A DNA stretch of 64,000 nt, from the NCBI GenBank assembly GCA_009746045.1, contig RPFO01000911.1, positions 1 to 64,000 on the forward strand. Direction: 5' to 3'. Each line of letters opens with the position of its first letter. The first letter of the stretch is position 1. Both the position numbers and the translations under genes were made by a program. This document shows, one piece after another, positions 53,757-64,000 of this stretch. Source of the stretch: Mesostigma viride (Eukaryota > Streptophyta > Mesostigmatophyceae > Mesostigmatales > Mesostigmataceae). The notes under the pieces are model-generated. The model ran no database searches and was not told the origin of the DNA. It was given only the letters and a program-made list of their open reading frames with translations.

Positions 53757-55877
53757 GGATAAATACCTAGGGGGGGTGCTGGCATGCATAAATACCTAGG
53801 GGGGGGTGCTGGCAAGCATAAATACGTCGGGTGGGGTGCTGGCATGCATAAATACCTAGGGGGGGGGCTGGCATGCATAAATACCTAGGGGGGGTGCTGG
53901 CATGCATAAATACCTAGGGGGGGTGCTGGCATGCATAAATACCTAGGGGGGGTGCTGGCATGCATAAATACCTAGGGGGGGTGCTGGCATGCATAAATAC
54001 CTAGGGGGGGTGCTGGCATGCATAAATACCTAGAGGGGGTGCTGGCATGCATAAATACCTAGGGGGGGTGCTGGCATGCATAAATACCTAGGGGGGGGTG
54101 CTGGCATGCATAAATACCTAGGGGGGTGCTGGCATGCATAAATACCTAGGGGGGGTGCTGGCATGCATAAATACCTAGGGGGGGTGCTGGCATGCATAAA
54201 TACCTAGAAGGGGGTGCTGGCATGCATAAATACCTAGGGGGGGTGCTGGCATGCATAAATACCTAGGGGGGGTGCTGGCATGCATAAATACCTATGGGGG
54301 GGTGCTGGCATGCATAAATACCTATGGGGGGGTGCTGGCATGCATAAATACCTAGGGGGGGTGCTGGCATGCATAAATACCTATGGGGGGGTGCTGGCAT
54401 GCATAAATACCTAGGGGGGGTGCTGGCATGCATAAATACCTAGGGGGGGTGCTGGCATGCATAAATACCTAGGGGGGGTGCTGGCAAGCATAAATACGTC
54501 GGGTGGGGTGCTGGCATGCATAAATACCTAGGGGGGGGGCTGGCATGCATAAATACCTAGGGGGGGGGCTGGCATGCATAAATACCTAGGGGGGGTGCTG
54601 GCATGCATAAATACCTAGGGGGGGTGCTGGCATGCATAAATACCTAGGGGGGTGCTGGCATGCATAAATACGTCGGGGGGGTGCTGGCATGCATAAATAC
54701 CTAGGGGGGGGCTGGCATGCATAAATACCTAGGGGGGGTGCTGGCATGCATAAATACCTAGGGGGGGTGCTGGCATGCATAAATACCTAGGGGGGGTGCT
54801 GGCATGCATAAATACCTAGGGGGGGTGCTGGCATGCATAAATACCTAGGGGGGGTGCTGGCATGCATAAATACCTAGGGGGGTGCTGGCATGCATAAATA
54901 CCTAGGGGGGGGCTGGCATGCATAAATACCTAGGGGGGGTGCTGGCATGCATAAATACCTAGGGGGGGTGCTGGCATGCATAAATACCTAGGGGGGGTGC
55001 TGGCATGCATAAATACGTCGGGGGGGTGCTGGCATGCATAAATACCTAGGGGGGGGCTGGCATGCATAAATACCTAGGGGGGTGCTGGCATGCATAAATA
55101 CCTAGGGGGGGGCTGGCATGCATAAATACCTGGGGGGGTGCTGGCATGCATAAATACCTAGGGGGGGTGCTGGCATGCATAAATACCTAGGGGGGTGCTG
55201 GCATGCATAAATACCTAGGGGGGGTGCTGGCATGCATAAATACCTAGGGGGGTGCTGGCATGCATAAATACCTAGGGGGGGTGCTGGCATGCATAAATAC
55301 CTAGGGGGGTGCTGGCATGCATAAATACGTCGGGGGGGTGCTGGCATGCATAAATACCTAGGGGGGTGCTGGCATGCATAAATACCGAGGGGGGGTGCTG
55401 GCATGCATAAATACCTAGGGGGGGTGCTGGCATGCATAAATACATGGGGGGTGCTGGCATGCATAAATACCTAGGGGGGGTGCTGGCATGCATAAATACC
55501 TAGGGGGGGTGCTGGCATGCATAAATACCTAGGGGGGGTGCTGGCATGCATAAATACCTAGGGGGGGTGCTGGCATGCATAAATACCTAGGGGGGGGCTG
55601 GCATGCATAAATACCTAGGGGGGTGCTGGCATGCATAAATACGTCGGGGGGGTGCTGGCATGCATAAATACCTAGGGGGGTGCTGGCATGCATAAATACC
55701 TAGGGGGGGGTGCTGGCATGCATAAATACCTAGGGGGGGCTGGCATGCATAAATACCTAGGGGGGGTGCTGGCATGCATAAATACCTAGAGGGGGTGCTG
55801 GCATGCATAAATACCGAGGGGGGGTGCTGGCATGCATAAATACCTAGGGAGGGGGTGCTGGCATGCATAAATACCTA
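53757..55877. repeat. 28-bp minisatellite, first block
   Basis: The unit is approximately TAAATACCTAGGGGGG then TGCTGGCATGCA, 26-30 bp, differing mainly in G-run length (5 to 9) and in CCTAGG/CGTCGG/CCGAGG variants. It contains GCATGC and CCTAGG palindromes. Roughly 75 units by spacing. Confidence 0.95.
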
Positions 55878-56253
55878 AGGAGGGAAGGAGGGAAGGAGGG
55901 AAGGAGGGAAGGAGGGAAGGAGGAAGGAGGGAAGGAGGGAAGGAGGGAAGGAGGGAAGGAGGGAAGGAGGGAAGGAGGGAAGGAGGGAAGAAGGGAAGGA
56001 GGAAGGAGGGAAGGAGGGAAGGAGGGAAAGGAGTAGGGAAAGGAGGAGGGAAGGAGGGAAGGAGGGAAGGAGGGAAGGAGGGAAGGAGGGAAGGAGGGAA
56101 GGAGGGAAGGAGGGAAGGAGGGAAGGAGGGAAGGAGGGAAGGAGGGAAGGAGGGAAGGAGGGAAGGAGGGAAGGAGGGAAGGAGGGAAGGAGGGAAGGAG
56201 GGAAGGAGGGAAGGAGGGAAGGAGGGAAGGAGGGAAGGAGGGAAGGAGGGAAG
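55878..56253. repeat. GGAAGGAG satellite, second block
   Basis: Same repeat family as 52949-53756, including one copy of the GAAAGGAGTAGGG variant segment. It ends with the same GGAAGGATAAATACCTAGGG junction as the first block, so the composite was duplicated as a unit. Confidence 0.93.
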
Positions 56254-58720
56254 GATAAATACCTAGGGGGGGGTGCTGGCATGCATAAATACCTAGGGGG
56301 GGTGCTGGCAAGCATAAATACGTCGGGGGGGTGCTGGCATGCATAAATACCTAGGGGGGGGCTGGCATGCATAAATACCTAGGGGGGTGCTGGCAAGCAT
56401 AAATACGTCGGGGGGGTGCTGGCATGCATAAATACCTAGGGGGGTGCTGGCATGCATAAATACCTAGGGGGGGTGCTGGCATGCATAAATACCTAGGGGG
56501 GGTGCTGGCATGCATAAATACCTAGGGGGGGTGCTGGCATGCATAAATACCTAGGGGGGTGCTGGCATGCATAAATACCTAGGGGGGTGCTGGCATGCAT
56601 AAATACCTAGGGGGGTGCTGGCATGCATAAATACCTAGGGGGGGGGCTGGCATGCATAAATACCTAGGGGGGTGCTGGCATGCATAAATACCTAGGGGGG
56701 GTGCTGGCATGCATAAATACCTAGGGGGGGTGCTGGCATGCATAAATACCTAGGGGGGTGCTGGCATGCATAAATACCTAGGGGGGGTGCTGGCATGCAT
56801 AAATACCTAGGGGGGGTGCTGGCATGCATAAATACCTAGGGGGGTGCTGGCATGCATAAATACCTAGGGGGGGTGCTGGCATGCATAAATACCTAGGGGG
56901 GGTGCTGGCATGCATAAATACCTAGGGGGGGTGCTGGCATGCATAAATACGTCGGGGGGGTGCTGGCATGCATAAATACCTAGGGGGGGGCTGGCATGCA
57001 TAAATACCTAGGGGGGGGCTGGCATGCATAAATACCTAGGGGGGTGCTGGCATGCATAAATACCTAGGGGGGGTGCTGGCATGCATAAATACCTAGGGGG
57101 GGTGCTGGCATGCATAAATACCTAGGGGGGGTGCTGGCATGCATAAATACCTAGGGGGGGTGCTGGCATGCATAAATACCTAGGGGGGGTGCTGGCATGC
57201 ATAAATACCTAGGGGGTGCTGGCATGCATAAATACCGAGGGGGGGTGCTGGCATGCATAAATACCTAGGGGGGCTGGCATGCATAAATACCTAGGGGGGT
57301 GCTGGCATGCATAAATACCTAGGGGGGGTGCTGGCATGCATAAATACCTAGGGGGGGTGCTGGCATGCATAAATACCTAGGGGGGGTGCTGGCATGCATA
57401 AATACCTAGGGGGGGTGCTGGCATGCATAAATACCTAGGGGGGGTGCTGGCATGCATAAATACCTAGGGGGGGTGCTGGCATGCATAAATACCTAGGGGG
57501 GGTGCTGGCATGCATAAATACCTATGGGGGGTGCTGGCATGCATAAATACCTAGGGGGGTGCTGGCATGCATAAATACCTAGGGGGGGCTGGCATGCATA
57601 AATACCTAGGGGGGGTGCTGGCAAGCATAAATACGTCGGGGGGGTGCTGGCATGCATAAATACCTAGGGGGGGTGCTGGCATGCATAAATACCGAGGGGG
57701 GGTGCTGGCATGCATAAATACCTAGGGGGGGGGCTGGCATGCATAAATACATGTGGGGGTGCTGGCATGCATAAATACCTAGGGGGGGTGCTGGCATGCA
57801 TAAATACCTAGGGGGGGGCTGGCATGCATAAATACCTAGGGGGGTGCTGGCATGCATAAATACCTAGGGGGGGTGCTGGCATGCATAAATACCTAGGGGG
57901 GGTGCTGGCATGCATAAATACCTAGGGGGGGTGCTGGCATGCATAAATACCTAGGGGGGGGCTGGCATGCATAAATACCTAGGGGGGGTGCTGGCATGCA
58001 TAAATACCTAGGGGGGTGCTGGCATGCATAAATACCTAGGGGGGGCTGGCATGCATAAATACCTAGGGGGGGTGCTGGCAAGCATAAATACCTCGGGGGG
58101 GTGCTGGCATGCATAAATACCTAGGGGGGGTGCTGGCATGCATAAATACCTAGGGGGGGTGCTGGCATGCATAAATACCTAGGGGGGTGCTGGCATGCAT
58201 AAATACCTAGGGGGGGTGCTGGCATGCATAAATACCTAGAGGGGGTGCTGGCATGCATAAATACCGAGGGGGGGTGCTGGCATGCATAAATACCTAGGGG
58301 GGGGTGCTGGCATGCATAAATACATGTGGGGGGTGCTGGCATGCATAAATACCTAGGGGGGGGTGCTGGCATGCATAAATACCGAGGGGGGGGGGCTGGC
58401 ATGCATAAATACCGAGGGGGGGATGCTGGCATGAATAAATACCTAGGGGGGGTGCTGGCATGCATAAATACGTCGGCTGGGGTGCTGGCATGCATAAATA
58501 CCTAGAAGGGGGGCTGGCATGCATAAATACCGAGGGGGGTGCTGGCAAGCATAAATACGTCGGGGGGGTGCTGGCATGCATAAATACCTAGGGGGGTGCT
58601 GGCATGCATAAATACCTAGGGGGGGTGCTGGCATGCATAAATACCTAGGGGGGTGCTGGCATGCATAAATACCTAGGGGGGGGTGCTGGCATGCATAAAT
58701 ACCTAGAGGGGGTGCTGGCA
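56254..58720. repeat. 28-bp minisatellite, second block
   Basis: Same unit as the first block, roughly 85-90 copies, including ATGTGGGGG variants near 57750 and 58320. It grades into TGCTGGCATGCGTGGATGGG units at about 58710, i.e. the following repeat shares the GTGCTGGCATGC core. Confidence 0.95.
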
Positions 58721-60340
58721 TGCGTGGATGGGTGTCATGGGGTGCTGGCATGCATGGATGGGTGTAGTGGGGTGAACCATGAAAAAAAGCACGCAACACA
58801 CCACGCGTCGTACCTTTTTATAGATGTTTCTTTTTTTTATTGTCGGGTGCAAGCGGCGGTGGCGGCGGTGGCGGCAAAACTGAAGCTAGTGACAACGCGC
58901 AGATGACGCCGTGAACATGTCGCGTTGTACCGTAGAAGATACGAACAAAAAACAAAACACGAAAAAAGAGAGGCGGACCGCATATGACAGGGACGAAAAA
59001 AAGTCAGACACACAGCCTGTGTTATCTGGCATGCATAAATACATGTGGTGTGGTGCTGGCATGCATGGATGGGTGTAGTGGGGTGCTGGCATGCGTGGAT
59101 GGGTGTCATGGGGTGCTGGCATGCATGGATGGGTGTCATGGGGTGCTGGCATGCATGGATGGGTGTCATGGGGTGCTGGCATGCATGGATGGGTGTCATG
59201 GGGTGCTGGCATGCATGGATGGATGTCATGGGGTGCTGGCATGCATGGATGGGTGTCATGGGGTGCTGGCATGCGTGGATGGGTGTCATGGGGTGCTGGC
59301 ATGCATGGATGGGTGTAGTGGGGTGAACCATGAAAAAAAGCACGCAACACACCACGCGTCGTACCTTTTTATAGATGTTTCTTTTTTTTTTATGGGGCCG
59401 GCCGGGGGCGGCGGTGGCGGCAAAACTGAAGCTAGTGACACCGCGCAGATGACGCCGTGAACATGTCGCGTTGTACCGTAGAAGATACGAACAAAAAACA
59501 AAACACGAAAAAAGAGAGGCGGACCGCATATGACAGGGACAAAAAAAAGTCAGACACACAGCCTGTGATATCTGGCATGCATAAATACATGTGGTGTGGT
59601 GCCGGCATGCATAAATACATGTGCCAGCAAACCTGAGCTGCAAGGGAGCGAGAAAACCAAGAAAAAAAGCACGCAACACACCACGCGTCGTACCTTTTAT
59701 AGATCGATGTTTCTTTTTTTTAATGGGGGCGGCCGGGGGCGGCGGTGGCGGCAAAAATGAAGCTAGTGACACCGCGCAGATGACGCCGTGAACATGTCGC
59801 GTTGTACCGTAGAAGATACGAACAAAAAACAAAACACGAAAAAAGAGAGGCGGACCGCATGTGACAGGGAAGAAAAAAAGTCAGACACACAGCCTGTGTT
59901 ATCTGGCATGCATAAATACATGTGGTGTGGTGCCGGCATGCAAAAATACATGTGCCAGCAAACCTGAGCTGCAAGGGAGCGAGAAAACCAAGAAAAAAAG
60001 CACGCAACACACCACGCGTCGTACCTTTTATAGATAGATGTTTCTTTTTTTTAATGGGGCCGGCCGGGGGCGGCGGTGGCGGCAAAAATGAAGCTAGTGA
60101 CACCGCGCAGATGACGCCGTGAACATGTCGCGTTGTACCGTAGAAGATACGAACAAAAAACAAAACACGAAAAAAGAGAGGCGGACCGCATATGACAGGG
60201 AAGAAAAAAAGTCAGACACACAGCCTGTGTTATCTGGCATGCATAAATACATGTGCCAGCAAACCTGAGCTGCAAGGGAGCGAGAAAACCAAGAAAAAAA
60301 GCACGCAACACACCACGCGTCGTACCTTTTTATAGATGTT
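58721..60340. repeat. Tandem 290-560 bp repeats with nested 30-bp array
   Basis: A segment containing AAGCACGCAACACACCACGC, GGCGGCGGTGGCGGCAAAA, TGAACATGTCGCGTTGTACC and GTCAGACACACAGCCTGTG recurs about five times (starting near 58790, 59335, 59665, 59998 and 60298, the last partial). Between the first two copies is a roughly 30-bp array (GGTGCTGGCATGCATGGATG, then GGTGTCATGG), about ten units. Frames through it are duplicated with the repeats; I call no gene. Confidence 0.9.
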
Positions 60341-61750
60341 TCTTATTTTTTATCCTTGTCCTTCGGGGGCAGCGGTGGCGGCAAAAAGAAAACTGATAGC
60401 AAACGAGAACCCTGCAACCAAACGAGAACCACCAAAAAAACCCATTCATTTCCCCGTCAGCGACCGGCACCACGACACCAAAAAAGCGACAAAATTATCT
60501 GGCCGATTACGCCAATCATAAAACCACTATCTGTCAAAAGCATCCATGTACATCCACCGCCATTGCTCACCTCTTTCTTAACCGTGTGTGTCGACAATGG
60601 CGTTGCTCAGTTGAATATGGCTGTCGGGTTGCTAATATCGTTGTCACTTTCGGCCGATGTCGCGAATACCCGCCGTTGATGCTCGGGTGCAAGGTGCATC
60701 CACGGTGTCGGTCTTCCAGGGAGGCTGGAAAGCGCCAACGCAGCACCAGCAAATTCAAATTCCCTGGTGCTGGTATGCCGACGCGCAAATGGAATGGCGC
60801 GGCGCCTAAAAGGCGCCGCGCGCGGGAAAAAAATTGACGCGCCAAACGATATGGCGCGGCGCCGGGACGGCGCCGCGCTGAAAAATACTTGCAGTCGCAA
60901 CTGTGACGTGGCGCTGCAGACCACACGGTAGGGAATTCGCAGCGCCATATATGGCGCCACGCCGACTCCTGACGCCGTGTGGCGCCACATGGACGCGGCG
61001 CTGCACACAGCTCGAGCCCATTTTTTCACATTCCTGCTACCTGATTGGACGCCTGGCGGAGGAAGCTTTTCACGGCGCGACGCCGAGGGGCTTCAAAAAC
61101 GTATATAAGCAGGCAAAATTTCTCCGAAATTTAATGAACGAGCGCGACGCGGAGACCATGCTAGTGTGCGGAACTGGTGAACCACACCGGTACGGGACAG
61201 ATTCTTGGCTGATCCTCGTAGTACCTCGTGAACACGTCTAGTAGGCCCGGGTTCAACTCCCGTCGTAACATTTTTTTTTGGGTTGGTGTGGCAAGCCTAT
61301 AAAGCAATCCGCAAACCACTACACGGCTGGTAAGATTTAATATAATAAGCAACCTAATAGCTATATCAAAAATGTTTATGGGCATGGAAATTTTTAATAT
61401 GTTGATATTAGACTGCAATGAAACGAATATGCAACCTGCCCCCCTATGTTTAATACAATTATTATTATTATTTGTGGCATGAATATAATAATTGTGTGAA
61501 ATACAATGCTATGTGCAATATATTGCTGGTATGCCATGCAATTGTAACCAACAGGTGCAAGACCAAAAGGCGTCTTCAGGGCCCACCTGCTGCGAACAAG
61601 AGCTATGGCGGCAAGAGGTGCGTGCAGGGTTACGGATTTACGGGGTTGTTGACCACCAAATTTGTTGTTACGTGTGTTATGGAAACATTTCAGTCGAATT
61701 TCTGGGTTCCAACGGTCGTTAAGGTTATAAAAAGTGCGTTGGGATTCGGA
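60341..61750. other. Region without a supported gene; GC foldbacks and an AT-rich tail
   Basis: At 60795-61015 the sequence is dominated by GGCGCGGCGCC/GGCGCC palindromes (60796-60823, 60850-60878, 60941-60963, 60977-61005), giving several strong hairpins. Position 61206-61279 looks like part of a pol III unit. From 61300 it is AT-rich. A diverged palindrome (CCAACGGTCGTTAA) at 61710 precedes the 62-bp array. Short frames rich in Cys at 61492-61722 have no convincing support. Confidence 0.4.
61206..61279 (+). ncRNA. Possible tRNA-derived / pol III fragment
   Basis: GGGTTCAACTCCCG at 61249-61262 resembles a B box with a T-stem, TTGGCTGATCCTCG at 61205-61218 is a poor A box, and a T9 run (61271-61279) would terminate pol III. 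I could not pair a 5' acceptor stem with GTCGTAAC, so it is not a complete tRNA; a tRNA-derived SINE end is possible. Confidence 0.25.
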
Positions 61751-61754
61751 AATT

Positions 61755-62335
61755 CACATCCTGGCGTGTAAAAAATGCAGGTGTTGGCGAGTTTTCGGCC
61801 CGCTTTCAGGGGTCCAACGGCCGTTGGGTGTCTAAAATGCATGCGTTAGCGTGTTTCCGGCCCGCTTTCAGGGGCCCAACGGCCGTTGGACGTCGAAAAT
61901 GCATGTGTTGGCGTGTTTTCGGCCCGCTTTCAGGGGTCCAACGGCCGTTGGGTGTCGAAAATGCATGTAAAGGGCGTGTTTCAGGCCCACTTTCAGGGGT
62001 CCAACGGCCGTTGGGTGTAGAAAATGCATGTGTTGGCGTGTTTTCGGCCCGCTTTCAGGGGTCCAACGGCCGTTGGGTGTCGAAAATGCATGTGTTGGCG
62101 TGTTTCAGGCCCACTTTCAGGGGTCCAACGGCCGTTGGGTGTCGAAAATGCATGTGTTGGCGTGTTTTCGGCCCGCTTTCAGGGGTCCAACGGCCGTTGG
62201 GTGTCGAAAATGCATGTGTTGGCGTGTTTCAGGCCCACTTTCGGGGGTCCAACGGCCGTTGGGTGTCGAAAATGCATGTGTTGGCGTGTTTCAGGCGTAC
62301 TTTCAGGGGTCCAACGGCCGTTGGGACCTACAAAT
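61755..62335. repeat. 62-bp tandem array anchored on CCAACGGCCGTTGG
   Basis: About nine units at 61-63 bp spacing (palindromes near 61813, 61876, 61937, 61999, 62060, 62123, 62186, 62249 and 62312). The unit continues GTGTCGAAAATGCATGTGTT, GGCGTGTTTCAGGCCCACTT, TCAGGGGT. Two sub-types (TTTTCGGCCCGC and TTTCAGGCCCAC) alternate strictly over much of the array, i.e. a dimeric repeat. It lies just upstream of the plus-strand gene, probably in its 5' intron. Confidence 0.95.
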
Positions 62336-62394
62336 TGGGTAATTGTTGGAAAGCAATAATTTGATAAAAAGTCAAAACTTCGTCTGGATTCTGT

Positions 62395-64000
62395 ATGCGC
62401 GCGGATGCAGGTGAAGCGCACAACAAAGACCTAAGTCTCAAGTACGTCGAGATCAAGGGCAACCAACTTGCCCTCGACATGGCCAGCGCAATGGAATACT
62501 TGCTGAAGGACAACAATCACAAGACTGAAAACACGAAAACTGCAGTAGGCTTGAGGGCGCTTGAGCGGCTGCCAGGTGCGGTTGTGAAGGTTATGGGGAA
62601 ACAGTACCGCCCTGCGCTGAAAAGAAAGGCGTCGGAGTCCTTCGCTCAGGAGGTTGTCGCTAATATCGTGCAAGGTTTCCAGGAATTGGGCAAGTCGGAT
62701 GAGCACAGGAACGCGAAGTGCGCTGTGCTGTCAATGTGCTTGGGAAAGGACGGCATGAACAATCAAGGGCATTGCACTCTCGCGCGGCTGCTTCACGTCA
62801 CGCCCAAGGATATCCAGACCGCAAGGGGAATGAGGATGGGGGGCGACCTTCCCGCCCTGAAGGCGCCCCCTCGTGCTTTACGGTCGGACAAGTTTCCGGA
62901 GGAGGTCAAAGACATCGTCGGGAGTTACTGGTTGTCAGACCTAAACACGAGGGCGTCTCCCAACCATAAGGACGTGGTCAATGAGTTCGAAAGGAAGGGA
63001 AACGCCAGGATCCTCATTTCCTCCCAGGGCGGAAGGTACTATTTGGACTCGCTTGAAACGATTTACAAGCGGTTCTGTTCTGACGCGTCGCCGTACAAGG
63101 GAGGTATCGTGACGACTGCGGACGGGACAAGGTACAAGGTGGGGTACACGAAGTTCGTGGAGTTCATGCCCAAGTGCGTAAAGGGCGTGTGGAAGGACCG
63201 GGACTTGTGCGCATGCGAAAAGCACGTCGTCTTCGAGTCTCTGCTCTCTGCCTTCGCCAAAGGCGTCAAGGAGTTGAAGAGCACGCTGGAGATCGAGGAG
63301 AGGGAGGGTATCCCTTCCGTGCCTGACAATGCCCATGATTTCGTTCGACGTTTCACCTGCCACAGGGCTGAGAGGGGGGAGGGGGGGCAAGGAGGGGGGA
63401 GGACGGGCGGCCCGTTCGTTAACGTCCCAATGAACTGCTTGGAAGGGACGTGCAACGAGTGTGGGATTTCCGAGTTCATCGTGACGGACCAGATGAAGGG
63501 GTGGACAAAGAAGTACACGTGGTTCGACTTCATAAAGGAGGGCACAGCGCCCCGTGGGACGGTAAGCATGTATATTTGCATCGTTGAATATATATATGTA
63601 GACTTTCATACTTCCAACGGCCGTTGGCGTTGGGAAATTCCCAGCTGCTGACTTCCATTCTTCGGTCAATCCATGGTGCGCGGGCATGTATATTTGCATC
63701 GTTGAATATATATATGTAGACTTTCATACTTCCAACGGCCGTTGGCGTTGGGAAATTCCCAGCTGCTGACTTCCATTCTTCGGTCAATCCATGGTGCGCG
63801 GGTGTGTTGTGTTGCAGGAGGAGGATGTGGCGCCGCAAATGAACCTGCAGCAAAAACTCATCAAGTCAACCCTCTCGGAGCTCCATGAACTCATTACGGC
63901 GCGCTTCCCGGAATTCGCCATTCACGTCCATACATGGGCCTGGCAGCACCACGCTTACAAGGAGTGCATTGACGTGATGCCGCTGGGAACGGTGGTGGTC
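62395..64000 (+). CDS. Cys/His-containing protein, possibly transposase-like, incomplete at the window end
   Basis: Exon 62395-63561 (or from 62411 if the CAG/GTGAAG acceptor is used), intron 63562-63817 (GTAAGC...TTGCAG, phase 0), exon 63818 to beyond 64000. Over 450 residues are seen. Features: Y-W-L-S-D-L-N-T-R-A-S-P-N-H-K-D-V-V, G-Y-T-K-F-V-E-F-M-P-K-C-V, D-L-C-A-C-E-K-H (CXCX2H) and M-N-C-L-E-G-T-C-N-E-C-G. This succession recalls uncharacterised metazoan and algal proteins of transposon type with C-x-C-x2-H and C-x4-C-x2-C motifs, but I cannot name the family and see no catalytic triad. It may equally be a host gene. Confidence 0.6.
63562..63817 (+). other. Intron made of a 118-bp tandem duplication
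   Basis: The donor G/GTAAGC (63562) and acceptor TTGCAG (63817) join coding frames in phase 0. The intron is two nearly identical 118-bp units (from 63567 and from 63685), each with one palindrome (63614 and 63732) and GGGAAATTCCCAGCTGCTGA after it. It is a minimal, two-unit version of the larger palindrome arrays. Confidence 0.88.

Noticed and set aside
52886-53878. Pro/Ser/Leu-rich frames of about 290-330 codons
   Set aside because: Pure GGAAGGAG repeat translated; all frames are low-complexity.

Overview
The window is nuclear DNA of a eukaryote, most likely a green alga. The evidence is GT-AG introns, LTR retrotransposons, very large satellites and a decayed piece of plastid rpoB sitting in nuclear repeats. 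I cannot name the species. No bacterial operon, CRISPR array or rRNA gene is visible. Most of the 64 kb is mobile or repetitive DNA; host genes occupy perhaps a quarter and nearly all lie on the minus strand.

Layout. 1-18.8 kb: a minus-strand Ty3/gypsy chromovirus (viroplasmin-like ORF, gag, protease, reverse transcriptase, RNase H, integrase, chromodomain, then a further ORF and a candidate 3' LTR). Two TIR elements with TA target duplications interrupt it. One is about 7 kb, loaded with satellites, at 1563-8560; the other is 1.58 kb, inside gag, at 15595-17174. 19.5-31.7 kb: a large minus-strand host gene of about five exons. One of its introns is 6 kb and holds a 5.3 kb AAGGAC hexanucleotide satellite. 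31.7-32.7 kb: short tandem repeats and the plastid rpoB fragment. 32.9-46.2 kb: a cluster of small minus-strand genes, several with CX4CX10-12CX2H zinc fingers, plus a MYND gene. One of these genes is split by a very young, complete copia-type LTR retrotransposon (34216-42384). 46.2-49 kb: a 206-bp tandem array. 49.8-52.4 kb: an F-box gene, a second MYND gene and a small gene. 52.9-60.3 kb: G-rich satellites and minisatellites. 60.3-62.4 kb: a GC-rich foldback region and a 62-bp array. 62.4 kb to the end: a plus-strand gene running off the window.

The most unusual signal is a perfect 14-bp palindrome, CCAACGGCCGTTGG, present about 65-70 times (counted by eye) from 23 kb to the right end and, as far as I could see, absent from the retroelement-dominated left third. 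It occurs singly between genes and in introns, and also as the one fixed element in at least five tandem arrays whose units (46, 62, 118 and 206 bp) are otherwise unrelated. This looks like a palindrome that repeatedly seeds tandem arrays, often inside introns. A second pattern is that every coding-frame break I could place in the host genes and LTR elements can be explained by one missing base, often in a homopolymer. That suggests either assembly undercalls or a strong deletion bias. Several split ORFs below should therefore be read as single genes.
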